A stretch of DNA of 64,000 nucleotides from Arthrobacter sp. MMS18-M83 (lineage in GTDB: Bacteria > Actinomycetota > Actinomycetes > Actinomycetales > Micrococcaceae), in NCBI RefSeq assembly GCF_026683955.1, contig NZ_CP113343.1:4774001-4838000 (forward strand), given 5' to 3'. Shown here piece by piece: positions 41,429-50,088 of the stretch. Position 1 is the first letter of the stretch, and each line of letters begins with the position of its first letter. The position numbers and the translations under genes were made by a program. The notes under the pieces are model-generated. The model worked only from the letters and a program-made list of their open reading frames with translations, searched no databases and had not been told where the DNA came from.

Positions 41429-42130
41429 CTACTCGACCGCCGGTGAGGGCGGACGAACGCCAAAGGCAAGTGAAGGTTCGTCCGGTGTGGAGAGTGTCAG
41501 CACGGCCTCCTCGACGGTCTCCTCGTCCTCAAGTTCGCGCTCAACGCGGCGCAGGGCCACGGCCACGTCGTGCTCCCGTAGGTCACCTTTGATGTCCACA
41601 GCCGCGACCAAATACAGATTCCGTGGCCCCACAAATTCCAAGTGCAGATAGGTCAGGCGCTCGATCTCCGTATGTTCCAAGACCCGGATCGCCATCGATT
41701 TCTCAAGCTCGGGGGTAACGCCCTGGCCTACCAGGAAGCGTCGGTTGCGATCTATCAGCACCACCGCGATAACCCCGAGAAGGATGCCCACAAGAATAGA
41801 CCCGAGAGCGTCCGGAACAGGCGAATCCGTAGTCTGGTGCAAGAAGATGCCGAAGAAGGCAATGATCAGGCCGATCAACGCGGCACTGTCCTCCGCGAAG
41901 ACGGCACGCATTGTGGGATCCGAACTCTTGAGCACTTGTTCCAAAGTGCGGCGTTCAAGTTCCCTGGCGGACTTGCGCGCCTGCCGGAACGCCTGGATGA
42001 ACGAGGCCCCTTCGAGCACAAAGGAAATCGCCAAGACAACATAGGCGACCTCGAAATCATCGGCTGGCTCCGGTGCGAAAAGCTGTTGGACGCCGTGCAT
42101 CACGGATACCACAGCGCCTGCGGTGAATAA
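41429..42130 (-). pseudogene. Cation diffusion facilitator transporter, 5'-truncated
   Basis: The C-terminal two-thirds of a CDF metal transporter: membrane segments FEVAYVVLAISFVLEGASF, AVFAEDSAALIGLIIAFFG (with the conserved Glu/Asp of TM5) and LGSILVGILLGVIAVVL, then the cytoplasmic domain. Roughly the first 90 residues of the family, TM1-TM2 with the metal-site Asp and the HPFGYGKER-type loop, are missing. Homology stops near 42130, where antisense of an SDR fragment begins. The frame stays open to 42211, so a non-functional fused protein could be read. Confidence 0.75.
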
Positions 42131-42443
42131 GCTGCCGGGCGACGGCCGTTGGAGGAGTTCGGCCCAGACCATGGTGGAACGCACTGTGACCGAATTCGGC
42201 CGGCTGGACACTCTGGTTCTGAACGCCGGATATCAAAAGAACCGGGAAGGACTCGAGACCTTGCCGACCGAGGAAATGGACCGGGTCTTCAAGACCAACC
42301 TGTACTCGTTGATGTGGACTGCCCGCGCGGCGATCCCCCACCTGAAGCCCGGGGCCTCGATCATCGTCACTGCCTCCATACAGGCGTTCAACCCTTCGCC
42401 GCAACTGATTGACTACGCCATGACCGGCGGAAAAGGCCTCTAG
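42131..42443 (+). pseudogene. Short-chain dehydrogenase remnant, both ends lost
   Basis: Central part of an SDR of the stress-type glucose/ribitol dehydrogenase group: TEFGRLDTLVLNAGYQKNRE, FKTNLYSLMWTARAAIPHL and the active-site region IIVTASIQAF with LIDYAMT. The Rossmann start with GxxxGIG is missing. After DYAMT the sequence skips to a few residues and a stop (TAG 42441), so the C-terminus is also gone; the active-site Tyr survives but the Lys context is damaged. Its 5' break coincides with the 5' break of the CDF gene at about 42130. Confidence 0.75.
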
Positions 42444-42497
42444 CAGCAGGGTCCTTGATTATCCATCATCAGGTTCAACCAGCACGGAAAGGCCACC

Positions 42498-42806
42498 ATG
42501 GACAAGCAACACGCAACCGCGGAAGAGGAAGCCGGAGGCTACGGAACCCCGACGCCTGAACAAGAAACAGCAGGACGCGAGGCCCGGCAGGCGAATCGGC
42601 ACAATGAAGAGGCCACTTCGACGTCGGAGGACGGGCGCAACGGATCGACCGCCGTCCCATCGGCCGATGCCGAACTGGACGACTCGAACTCGGAAGGGAC
42701 CGAGCCCGGCAGGTCTTTCTCGTCGGAACCGAAGGGCGAAGCAACAGGGCTGCCCAAGGAAGAGTCCCCGAAAGATGACGACGGCGAAACATTCGACGCT
42801 GGCTAG
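42498..42806 (+). CDS. Small acidic disordered protein
   Basis: 102 aa from ATG 42498, very rich in Glu, Asp, Ser and Gly, without Cys or hydrophobic runs; predicted to be disordered. The sequence ends DDDGETFDAG. Related hydrophilic proteins in Arthrobacter sit in similar stress clusters, but no function is known. It precedes the SRPBCC gene by 56 bases on the same strand. Confidence 0.6.
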   Translation: MDKQHATAEEEAGGYGTPTPEQETAGREARQANRHNEEATSTSEDGRNGSTAVPSADAELDDSNSEGTEPGRSFSSEPKGEATGLPKEESPKDDDGETFDAG

Positions 42807-42862
42807 ATCGCCTAAACGACCACCAACCTCCGCAGGAACAAACGCAAGCAAGGAGCATGAAC

Positions 42863-43606
42863 ATGGCTACCGTTAACCGAACAATCGACGTGGAAGTCCC
42901 CGTTTCAGTGGCTTACAACCAATGGACCCAGTTCGAATCTTTCCCGGAATTCATGAAGGGCGTGGAGGCGGTCCGACAGATCGACGAGACCGCGTTGCAT
43001 TTTTCCACCAACGTCGGCGGGGTCAAGCGCGACTTTAACGCCCGAATCCTGGAGCAAGTTCCAGATTCATTGGTCAGCTGGGCAAGTATCGACGGTCCGC
43101 GGAACGCGGGCTCGGTACGGTTCGAACCGCTCGGCCGGGATCGAACCCGCGTCAACGTGGAGATCGAGTGGGAGCCGGAGAGCTTCGTTGAGAAGGCCGG
43201 ATCGCTGGTCGGCATCGACGATATGCGGGTTTCGGCAGACTTGGACAAGTTCAAGGAATTCATCGAGGCACGCGGCCAGGAGACAGGTGCCTGGCGCGGC
43301 TCCGTGGCCGACGGCGATGTCGATGACGCAGGGGAGGCCTTCGGCGCCGCCACCACCTCGGAACTACCCGCCGTCGATCCTGACTTAACGGCGCCTGCGG
43401 CCACGAATGCGGCCGACGCCGAGGCCCAGCCTCACGTCGGGCAGTACACCGAGGGCGACTACGGCACGGAACGCATCCTCGATCTCCCCGCCGAACGAAT
43501 CCAAGGCGACTATACGGCTGAAGAAACGCTCGACGATCCGTCCGGGCTGCCCGGCTCTGAGCGTTTGCCAGGCACGGAGAGCAGGCCGCGTCCGACGGAC
43601 CACTGA
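42863..43606 (+). CDS. SRPBCC family (polyketide cyclase/dehydrase-like) protein
   Basis: 247 aa from ATG 42863, seven bases after GGAG; ATG 42857 is too close to the ribosome site. N-terminal 150 residues form the SRPBCC fold: RTIDVEVPVSVAYNQWTQFE, FPEFMKGVEAV, SWASIDGPRNAGSVRFEPL and VNVEIEWEPESFVEKAG. The last about 100 residues are acidic and low in complexity. Such proteins bind a hydrophobic ligand; the ligand here is unknown. Confidence 0.8.
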   Translation: MATVNRTIDVEVPVSVAYNQWTQFESFPEFMKGVEAVRQIDETALHFSTNVGGVKRDFNARILEQVPDSLVSWASIDGPRNAGSVRFEPLGRDRTRVNVEIEWEPESFVEKAGSLVGIDDMRVSADLDKFKEFIEARGQETGAWRGSVADGDVDDAGEAFGAATTSELPAVDPDLTAPAATNAADAEAQPHVGQYTEGDYGTERILDLPAERIQGDYTAEETLDDPSGLPGSERLPGTESRPRPTDH

Positions 43607-43611
43607 ACCCT

Positions 43612-43642
43612 GTAGGGCGGGCCACCAATAGGTGGGCCCTAC
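43612..43642 (+). terminator. Hairpin after the SRPBCC gene
   Basis: GTAGGG with GGCCACC at 43612-43626 pairs imperfectly with GGTGGGCCCTAC at 43631-43642, with a small bulge. It starts 5 bases after the stop codon. No T-run. Confidence 0.5.
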
Positions 43643-43683
43643 GGAAGTCCGGTATGAATCCACACACGATTCGAGGAGCAACA

Positions 43684-43953
43684 ATGAGCGAGTTCCCTCC
43701 CGACCCTACGCGCGATCCTGACCCTACCCGGGAGCCAGGACCAACACCGACGCCGGAGCCCGTGCCATTTCCGGAGCCAGGTGCGACGCCAGTCCCGACC
43801 CCGGGACCGGGACCCCAGCGCGGACCGCGCCCAAGAACTCCCGAACCAGTTCCCCTTCCCGAGCCGGGTCCTTCACCGGTCCCCGATCCAGACCCCGGCC
43901 TGCCCTTCCCGCCCACGCGCCCCTTCGGAGAGACTCCTGCCACGAACGGGTAG
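43684..43953 (+). CDS. Proline-rich repetitive small protein
   Basis: 89 aa from ATG 43684, with GAGGAG about ten bases upstream. Composed almost entirely of Pro, Glu, Asp, Gly, Thr and Arg in PEP-like repeats (PEPVPFPEPG, PEPVPLPEPG). No signal peptide or membrane helix. Base composition is extremely C-rich, but the frame is the only one with a natural start and stop. Function unknown. Confidence 0.6.
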   Translation: MSEFPPDPTRDPDPTREPGPTPTPEPVPFPEPGATPVPTPGPGPQRGPRPRTPEPVPLPEPGPSPVPDPDPGLPFPPTRPFGETPATNG

Positions 43954-44022
43954 GGCCCCTTCGGAATCGGTGAAATTCCGAGTACAAATTGATGGATTTC
44001 TTTTCAAGAAAGCGAGACTGTG

Positions 44023-44289
44023 ATGGGATTTTTTGGATTCCTTTTGCTTGGCCTCATCGCGGGTGCAATTGCCAAATTGATCATTCCCGGCAGGCAAGGC
44101 GGCGGCTGGCTGATCACCCTAGTCCTGGGCGTGGTTGGCGCCATACTGGGCGGGTGGATCGGTGGCCTCATTTTCGGGGGCGGCCTGCAGGAGTTCTTCT
44201 CGATACGCACCTGGCTGCTCGCCATCGGCGGATCGGTCGTAGTACTGCTGATCTACGGCGCGATCACAGGCAGGAAGAGCCGGACGTAG
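44023..44289 (+). CDS. GlsB/YeaQ/YmgE family membrane protein (transglycosylase-associated)
   Basis: 88 aa with three membrane helices: GFFGFLLLGLIAGAIAKLI, LITLVLGVVGAILGGWIGG and WLLAIGGSVVVLLIYGAI. The PGRQGGGW segment between helices 1 and 2 is typical. Members are general-stress envelope proteins of unknown mechanism. ATG 44023 is preferred over GTG 44020. Confidence 0.88.
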   Translation: MGFFGFLLLGLIAGAIAKLIIPGRQGGGWLITLVLGVVGAILGGWIGGLIFGGGLQEFFSIRTWLLAIGGSVVVLLIYGAITGRKSRT

Positions 44290-44465
44290 GCCGACCGCTT
44301 GGGCCATCGTGCCACCGGCGTCACAAACCATCAACACGAGGCCATATTCATGGTTCACGGCTCCCGATCCGTGGACAATCCGGTTGCCCTCATTACTATC
44401 GAGAGTGGATGCGGGTAATCCCGGACTCAGCCGGGACCTGCCAGGATGACTATTGGGGGCTGGCA

Positions 44466-44711
44466 ATGTCGGAACCTTTAGAGTCTTTTGACCCACTCGG
44501 AGGGCCGGAAGTGGCGTTGAATTCGGCGGTGGTCGGCAGTGACAACCTCGCGGCCCTACGCGAGCAGGCACAGGGCATCATCGACGAAGTCCTCAGCGGT
44601 ACCGAGCCCGACGGAGAGCACATTCGGGCCAAACTGAGGGCCGGCATTGCCCGCCATCCAGGCTTCCCGGAACTCGCCCTGCTTGAGCACTTGATGAATC
44701 GGAACCATTGA
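44466..44711 (+). CDS. Hypothetical small protein
   Basis: 81 aa from ATG 44466 (MSEPLESFDPLGG) with GGGGG about six bases upstream. Mostly helical and acidic: LAALREQAQGIIDEVLSG, then PGFPELALLEHLMNRNH. No recognised domain. Lies in the row of small stress-type genes. Confidence 0.5.
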   Translation: MSEPLESFDPLGGPEVALNSAVVGSDNLAALREQAQGIIDEVLSGTEPDGEHIRAKLRAGIARHPGFPELALLEHLMNRNH

Positions 44712-44805
44712 CGTCCGAGTTGCTGCTTTTGTCCGAACACCGGCCCGGTGAGCCGGCCAAGCAATTAGGTACGACGGGCTGTGCACACCGGAAGAGCCAT
44801 GGTTG

Positions 44806-45057
44806 CTAAGGGCCGATTGAGTCAAAGAAGCGGTAGGCAGGAGCCTCTTGGCGGGCTTTGGTCTGAATAAACTGCTTGTCCTCTTCGCTGAGCACGGTTC
44901 CGCCGTGCAGGTCTACATCGGCGTTTTCGCCGGTTTCTCCATTAATCGTGGCCGTAATTGTTCGCGGCACGATGACGCATCCTGGATTCTCCATGAACCA
45001 TTGCTGGGTCGCTGGATCTAGTCGGTTCCATTGTTCTTTGAGATGCATCTCAACCAT
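44806..45057 (-). CDS. Hypothetical small protein
   Basis: 83 aa from ATG 45057 with AAAGG upstream. Sequence such as EQWNRLDPATQQWFMENPG and LSEEDKQFIQTKARQE looks like a folded cytoplasmic domain. No family recognised. Convergent with the gene ending at 44711. Confidence 0.55.
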   Translation of the reverse strand: MVEMHLKEQWNRLDPATQQWFMENPGCVIVPRTITATINGETGENADVDLHGGTVLSEEDKQFIQTKARQEAPAYRFFDSIGP

Positions 45058-45570
45058 TGCTGCCTTTCAGGCGTCGGTTCGGGTCAAAAAGGGCATGATG
45101 GCCAGTTCAAAACCGGACCACGGCGCTCCCTGATCTTCACGGAGACGAATCTGTGCAGGCGATGCTGATCTAACGGGAGGTCCGGGAGGCTTGAGTGTTA
45201 ACGGCCTCGGCGGCGGCGCTGGACGTCGCCGTCGTCCTCCGACCACTCCAACCCTAGGCTCATTCACCCGGAAAGGACCGCCCGCAAAGATCTCGGTTTG
45301 CCTGTCAATCGGAGCACCCGCTCGGCACTGCGATTTGCCGGCATTGCCGGAGGACCATGTGTGCCGGAAGACTGAGGGTTCGATAGGTTTTACATAGGGT
45401 TTACCCGCCCGGTCTTGTGAGCCCAAACGCAGCTGGAACAGACTGAATGTGATGTGAGGGCGATGCGTTGGCGATCGTCCACCAAACCAGCGGTAAGGAA
45501 CGCAGCGATGCTCCGTCCCGCTCCGTAGTGAAGTCGCTGCGCAGCTGGATCCGCAGACCGGGAGGTAGCA
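45058..45570. other. 513-bp stretch without a supportable gene
   Basis: The open frames in both strands here lack ribosome sites, family motifs and plausible amino-acid composition (runs of Arg/Pro from GC-rich antisense). The DNA near 45380-45420 is AT-richer and may carry the promoter of the YegP-like gene at 45571. Nothing else was recognised. Confidence 0.5.
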
Positions 45571-45948
45571 GTGGCCGGCATGTTTGAAGTATTCGTTGAC
45601 GGGGATTCCCTTTTCAGGTTCCGCCTCAAATCACCTGACGGAATGGTCATTGCTGTTTCGACGCCGTTCGAGGACAAGTCCGGGGCGGTCGCCGGCATCG
45701 CCGCTGCGCGCGAGTGTGCAGGCATGGGGCTGGTCACAGACCTCTGCCCGGCTGCGGGCGCACGAGGACCGGCCAAGATAGCTCTTCCAAGCACGCTTCC
45801 GCAGAGCACGGTTCCGCAGAGCACGCTTCCCCAAAGCCCGGCTCCACAGGCGTGTGATGAGCAGCGCAAGGCGAGCGACGGATTTCGCACCCGCACCAAG
45901 GAACTCCGGCGGGCGGCAACCGCGCCCAGGTGGACCGGCGCGGCATAG
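45571..45948 (+). CDS. YegP/DUF1508 family protein with repeat tail, copy 2
   Basis: 125 aa from a GTG with GGGAGG upstream. DUF1508 unit MAGMFEVFVDGDSLFRFRLK, followed by VIAVSTPFEDKSGAVAGI and CAGMGLVTDLCP. The second half is low complexity: four 15-base repeats (45790-45849) encode S-T-(L/V)-P-Q units, then a basic tail. The CAGMGL..TDLCP segment is shared with copy 3 at 60955, so the two are close paralogues. Confidence 0.78.
   Translation: MAGMFEVFVDGDSLFRFRLKSPDGMVIAVSTPFEDKSGAVAGIAAARECAGMGLVTDLCPAAGARGPAKIALPSTLPQSTVPQSTLPQSPAPQACDEQRKASDGFRTRTKELRRAATAPRWTGAA
45790..45849 (+). repeat. 15-bp tandem repeat, four units
   Basis: Units start at 45790, 45805, 45820 and 45835; the core is AGCACGCTTCCGCAG. 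In frame within the YegP-like gene. Confidence 0.85.
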
Positions 45949-46102
45949 GAATTCGACAAGGTCAGGACCGACGGCGCACTGGGGGACTCACCTGGGTCTC
46001 AGCAGGCGAGATGCGCCGCCGGCCGTTTTGGTCCACCCACAATTCTTCCACCGTTTGTCCGTCATGCACAGCAGGGGTTGCCCCTCACCGAGCGCACACA
46101 GC

Positions 46103-47929
46103 TCATGGCGACGGTTTGAGAACCATCGCCGAGCCTCCCCCTCGCCTGACAGGCTCGGCGGCAGCGATCATGCGCCCGTCGGGTCTGAACTCGATCGCTG
46201 TTGCCGCACCGATCTCCGCGGCCGAGGTGAAGGCATCGCCTGATGGCGTGAACTGATGGCCATACGGCGTCAGTTGACTCCCGTATGCCGTGATGAAGTC
46301 CGGCTCGGCCGTGACCTTGGCGGTGTTCCGTTGCGAAGCACGCGGGGAAGCTATCGCGTCGGAAATGCTCATGCCCAGGTCAACCCTGTTCAGGATCGTC
46401 TGCAACACGGTGGTGATGATGGTCGATCCGCCGGGTGAGCCGAGGGCGAGGAACGGATCGCCGTCCTTGAGGATAATGGTCGGGGACATCGAGGAGCGCG
46501 GTCGCTTCCCCGGCTCGATCCGGTTCGGATCAGCCGCGTTGTAGACGGCCGAAAAATCGGTCAGCTCGTTGTTGAGCAGGAACCCGCGACCCGGCACCAC
46601 GATTCCGGATCCGCCGGTCTGCTCGATGGTAAGCGTGTACTCGACCACGTTTCCCCACTTGTCCGCGACCGTCATGTTGGTCGTGGAGATGTTTTCGGTG
46701 TCCTTCTCATCGGCGAGCGCCGCAGCGGAAGCCGGGCACACGCCGTCGTACCCGGATACGTCCCCCGGGGCGACGGGTTTCGTAGCCGCGTGCAGCGGAT
46801 CAATCTGGCAGGCGCGTTCCTTGCCGAAGAGCGGGTCGGTGAGCGCATCCGTAGGAACATCCACAAAGGCAGGGTCGCCAACGTACTTTCCACGGTCCGC
46901 GAACGCGAGCGCGCTCGCTTCGAGGTAGTGGTGCAGGGCGGCCGGCTTGGACATCTCGGAGAGATTTACGGTGTCCAGGATGTTGAGCGCCTCGCCCACG
47001 GTGGTGCCCCCGCTGCTTGACGGCGCCATGCCGTAGACATCAAGGCCGCGGTAGTCGACGTGGGTGGGCGCCTGGTCCAGGGGTTCGTACGCCGCCAGGT
47101 CTGCGGTGGTCATGTGCCCCACGGGAATCGGCAGCGTCGTGGTGGCAGTTTTCGGCGGCGCTTGGACGGTCGCCGCGATCTCGTCCGCGAGGGGGCCGCT
47201 GTAGAAGGCGCTGGTGCCTTGCTTCGCGAGGAGCCGATACGTCGCGGCGAGGTCGTGGTTCTGGAAGACGCTTCCGACGGCGGGTGCGTCGCCTCCCGGG
47301 AGGAACAGCTTGCTCGTGGAACTGAACGCCTCGAAGCGGAGCTTGTTGTCGAGTGTCTGCTGACGGAATGTCGGATCCACCACAAAGCCCCGGGTTGCGA
47401 CTTTGATGGCAGGCTGGAGGGCATCTCCAAGGCTCACCGTACCCCAGCGGTCCAGGGCGCGCTCCCAGGTTGCAGCTGTGCCGGGGACGCCTACGGAGAC
47501 GCCACTGGTGACAAGCTGTGGGGTGAAGTTATAGGGCTTGCCGGTCTTCGGGTCGATGAACGCGTCATGTGGCATCGCCGCCGGAGCGGTCTCGCGGCCG
47601 TCTATGGTGCCGATCTTTCCGGTCTTTGCGTCATAGAACACGAAGTATCCGCCACCGCCGATCCCGGCGCTGTACGGTTCGGTCACGCCAAGGGTTGCGG
47701 CCGCGGCGACGGCGGCGTCGGCTGCGTTGCCTCCCTCGCGGAGGACCTCGATCGCGGCGGCGGATGCCTCGGGGTCTACGGTGCTCACCGCGCCTCCATA
47801 TCCCGTGGCGGTGGCGGCCTTTTCAGTCTGGCGCGGATCGGCAAAGGCGGGACTGGCAACGGCACCGCTCGTCACGCTCAGGGCGAGAACTGCCGTCATG
47901 GTGGCCAGTCGAAGTCTTGGATGTGGCAT
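46103..47929 (-). CDS. ggt: Gamma-glutamyltransferase
   Basis: Secreted N-terminal-nucleophile enzyme that cleaves or transfers gamma-glutamyl groups, for example from glutathione-type peptides. 608 aa with a signal peptide (residues 1 to about 30, ending SPAFADP). Autocleavage and catalytic Thr416 lies in NISTTNMTVADKWGN, preceded by the large subunit (DPEASAAAIEVLREGGNAAD, GIGGGGYFVFYD) and followed by GGSGIVVPGRGFLLNNEL and RPRSSMSPTI. Complete. Divergent from the LacI gene; no sign that it belongs to that regulon. Actinobacteria use mycothiol, so the physiological donor may differ. Confidence 0.95.
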   Translation of the reverse strand: MPHPRLRLATMTAVLALSVTSGAVASPAFADPRQTEKAATATGYGGAVSTVDPEASAAAIEVLREGGNAADAAVAAAATLGVTEPYSAGIGGGGYFVFYDAKTGKIGTIDGRETAPAAMPHDAFIDPKTGKPYNFTPQLVTSGVSVGVPGTAATWERALDRWGTVSLGDALQPAIKVATRGFVVDPTFRQQTLDNKLRFEAFSSTSKLFLPGGDAPAVGSVFQNHDLAATYRLLAKQGTSAFYSGPLADEIAATVQAPPKTATTTLPIPVGHMTTADLAAYEPLDQAPTHVDYRGLDVYGMAPSSSGGTTVGEALNILDTVNLSEMSKPAALHHYLEASALAFADRGKYVGDPAFVDVPTDALTDPLFGKERACQIDPLHAATKPVAPGDVSGYDGVCPASAAALADEKDTENISTTNMTVADKWGNVVEYTLTIEQTGGSGIVVPGRGFLLNNELTDFSAVYNAADPNRIEPGKRPRSSMSPTIILKDGDPFLALGSPGGSTIITTVLQTILNRVDLGMSISDAIASPRASQRNTAKVTAEPDFITAYGSQLTPYGHQFTPSGDAFTSAAEIGAATAIEFRPDGRMIAAAEPVRRGGGSAMVLKPSP

Positions 47930-48048
47930 GGTGGCTCCCCCATCAAGGTTGTGCGAGTTGGCGGTGTGGCCACACTACTCCGCGGTGGTACGAGGCTCAA
48001 CGGGTTCAGGCTATTCCGGTGCAGGCGCCAACAACCTTCTGCAAACCA

Positions 48049-48078
48049 TTGACAAACTTGTACAAGGTTTTCCATACT
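48049..48078 (+). promoter_or_regulatory. Promoter of the sugar-acid operon with embedded LacI-type operator
   Basis: TTGACA (48049-48054) and CATACT (48073-48078) with an 18-base spacer, ending 37 bases before the LacI start. The spacer contains the perfect palindrome CTTGTACAAG (48057-48066), the even-symmetry form bound by LacI-family proteins. Position between the -35 and -10 boxes fits repression, including autoregulation. ACAAGGTTT recurs at 48085, just downstream. Confidence 0.65.
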
Positions 48079-48115
48079 TGCAGGACAAGGTTTCAACGAA
48101 GCAACTGGAGGACAG

Positions 48116-49105
48116 ATGTCGGCAAAACTCACGGATGTCGCAAAGCTGGCGGGAGTATCCCTGGCAACAGCGTCGCGCGCATTCGGAGATCCCGGACGCC
48201 TGGCCGCTGAGACGCGGCAGAAGGTCATGGCCGCGGCCGAGCAATTGGGTTACGACGTGCCCGGAGTGACTGGCAGCCGGACGTTCGGCGTCATCGTCCC
48301 AGACATCTCCAACGCAGTCTTCGCGGCCCTGATCAAGGCCATACAGGACCAGGCATGGCATGGCCGGCACCGGATGGTCTTGGCCGACACCGCGGAATCC
48401 TCCTCGCGGGAACGCGCCCACCTCGAGTCCTTCTCGACGGGGGTGGACGGCATCATCCTCTGCTCGCCCCGCTTGCCGTCAGAGCAGATCCACGAACTCG
48501 CCGGCAGCGCGCCGCTGGTGGTCATCAACGGCGAAGCCGAGCACGCGGCACGTGTGCTCATGGAAGCGGGCGAAGGAATCCGCCAGGCCATAGAACACCT
48601 CTACGCCCTTGGCCACCGCAAACTCGCCTACATCCCCGGACCGGCGTCGTCATGGGCAAACGGCCAGCGCAGCGCCGCAATCACCCGCTTCTGCGCTGAG
48701 TGGGGCATTGAACTCGTCACGGTCGGGAACCAGAACGCAACGGTCGACGGCGGACTGGCAGCAGCGGCGTCGGTAGTCGCCAGCGGTGCCACCGCAGTCA
48801 TCGCCTACAACGACCTCGTCGCCATCGGCATGCTCGCCGGGGCCCGGACCCTCGGCTACCACTGCCCGGAGGACATCAGCGTTGTCGGCATCGACGACCT
48901 TGACATCGCCGCCGCAGCCGAACCGGGACTCACCTCTGTCCGGGTACCCATTGACCGAAGCGGTGCCCTCAGCCTCGAACTCCTCCTTGAGCAGATGGCC
49001 GGAAAGCCGATCGCCACGGAAGCCGTCCACCTCAGCTCCCAACTCATCGTGCGTGGCTCCACGTTTGCCGCGCGCACCGCCGAGCAAGCCCTCCAGGGAA
49101 AGTAA
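48116..49105 (+). CDS. LacI family transcriptional regulator of the sugar-acid operon
   Basis: 329 aa: HTH MSAKLTDVAKLAGVSLATAS (1-20), hinge helix near residue 50 and a periplasmic-binding-like effector domain (RTFGVIVPDISNAVFAALI, AVIAYNDLVAIGMLAG, ISVVGIDDLDIAAAAEPG, LTSVRVPIDRSGALSLELL). First gene of the operon, two bases before the next ATG. Likely represses the operon until a pathway intermediate binds; which one is unknown. Confidence 0.92.
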   Translation: MSAKLTDVAKLAGVSLATASRAFGDPGRLAAETRQKVMAAAEQLGYDVPGVTGSRTFGVIVPDISNAVFAALIKAIQDQAWHGRHRMVLADTAESSSRERAHLESFSTGVDGIILCSPRLPSEQIHELAGSAPLVVINGEAEHAARVLMEAGEGIRQAIEHLYALGHRKLAYIPGPASSWANGQRSAAITRFCAEWGIELVTVGNQNATVDGGLAAAASVVASGATAVIAYNDLVAIGMLAGARTLGYHCPEDISVVGIDDLDIAAAAEPGLTSVRVPIDRSGALSLELLLEQMAGKPIATEAVHLSSQLIVRGSTFAARTAEQALQGK

Positions 49106-49107
49106 CC

Positions 49108-50088
49108 ATGAGAATAGTCATCGCAGACCCCAATCTGATGCCCCAGCGGTCCACCTTCGAGGCCGCCCTTCCAGAGGGATCCCTCACCTCCTGGCACGAT
49201 AGCTGGAACGAACACGCCGTCCTGACCGACCTCAAGGACGCCGACGTCTATGTGGGTCCACGCTTCACCGAGGCCATGGGCGCAGCCGCCGGCAACTTGC
49301 GCCTGGTCCACGTGGGAGGTGCCGGTTACGACGGCATCGACGCCGATGCTTTGCCCGCCGGGGCGGTCTGCGCCAACGCCTTCCACCACGAAAGCTCCAT
49401 CGCCGAACACGTCGCCGCGGTACTGGTAGCCCTGCGCCGCAACCTGATCGCCCAGGACGCGGCTCTCCGGAGCGGCGTCTGGTCTTCCTCCGTTTACTCC
49501 CCCGAGATCCGCCAGCCCGAAACCCTTCGCGGGGCCGTGGTGACATTCCTCGGGTTCGGACACATCGGCGGCGCGGCATGGGCGCTCCTCAAGGCTTTCG
49601 GCGCTGAAGGCATCGCTATTACCCGCAGCGGCAGCGTGGACGCCCAGGCCAACTCCCTGCGCTGGGCCGGCACTACCGAACGGCTTGGCGAGGCACTCAG
49701 TGAATCGGACATCCTGGTGGTCAGCATCCCGCTCTCTGAGCAGACCACCGGCATCATCAGCGCCGCTGAACTCGACGACCTTGGCCCGGACGGATTGCTC
49801 GTCAACATTGCCCGTGGACCTGTCGTTGATGAAAGCGCCCTCTACGAAGCCCTGAAAGACCGGCGGATCGCAGGGGCCGCAATCGACGTCTGGTACCAAT
49901 ACCCGGGGACCGACGGCCGCGGCGAACCGTCCGCCCTTCCGTTCGGCCGGCTGGACAACATCATCATGACCCCGCACTCCTCCGGCGTCACCGCGGAAAC
50001 CTTCCGCAGCCGCGCGCTCGAGATCGCCGAAAACATCACCCGCCTTTCCAAAAATGAACCACTGAAGAATGTAGTGATTTCCCGATGA
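49108..50088 (+). CDS. D-isomer-specific 2-hydroxyacid dehydrogenase
   Basis: NAD(P)-dependent reductase of 2-keto acids, 326 aa. Nucleotide motif [20 protein letters not shown], catalytic Arg in [17 protein letters not shown], and catalytic His in MTPHSSGVT. Resembles the GhrA/GhrB/ketoaldonate reductase side of the family more than phosphoglycerate dehydrogenase. In this operon a 2-ketoaldonate reductase is a sensible role (for example 2-keto-L-gulonate to L-idonate), but that is inference. Stop overlaps the next start (ATGA). Confidence 0.88.
   Translation: MRIVIADPNLMPQRSTFEAALPEGSLTSWHDSWNEHAVLTDLKDADVYVGPRFTEAMGAAAGNLRLVHVGGAGYDGIDADALPAGAVCANAFHHESSIAEHVAAVLVALRRNLIAQDAALRSGVWSSSVYSPEIRQPETLRGAVVTFLGFGHIGGAAWALLKAFGAEGIAITRSGSVDAQANSLRWAGTTERLGEALSESDILVVSIPLSEQTTGIISAAELDDLGPDGLLVNIARGPVVDESALYEALKDRRIAGAAIDVWYQYPGTDGRGEPSALPFGRLDNIIMTPHSSGVTAETFRSRALEIAENITRLSKNEPLKNVVISR

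Noticed and set aside
45067..45426. 119-residue minus-strand ORF in the gene-free stretch
   Set aside because: Arg/Pro-rich, no ribosome site, no recognisable domain.
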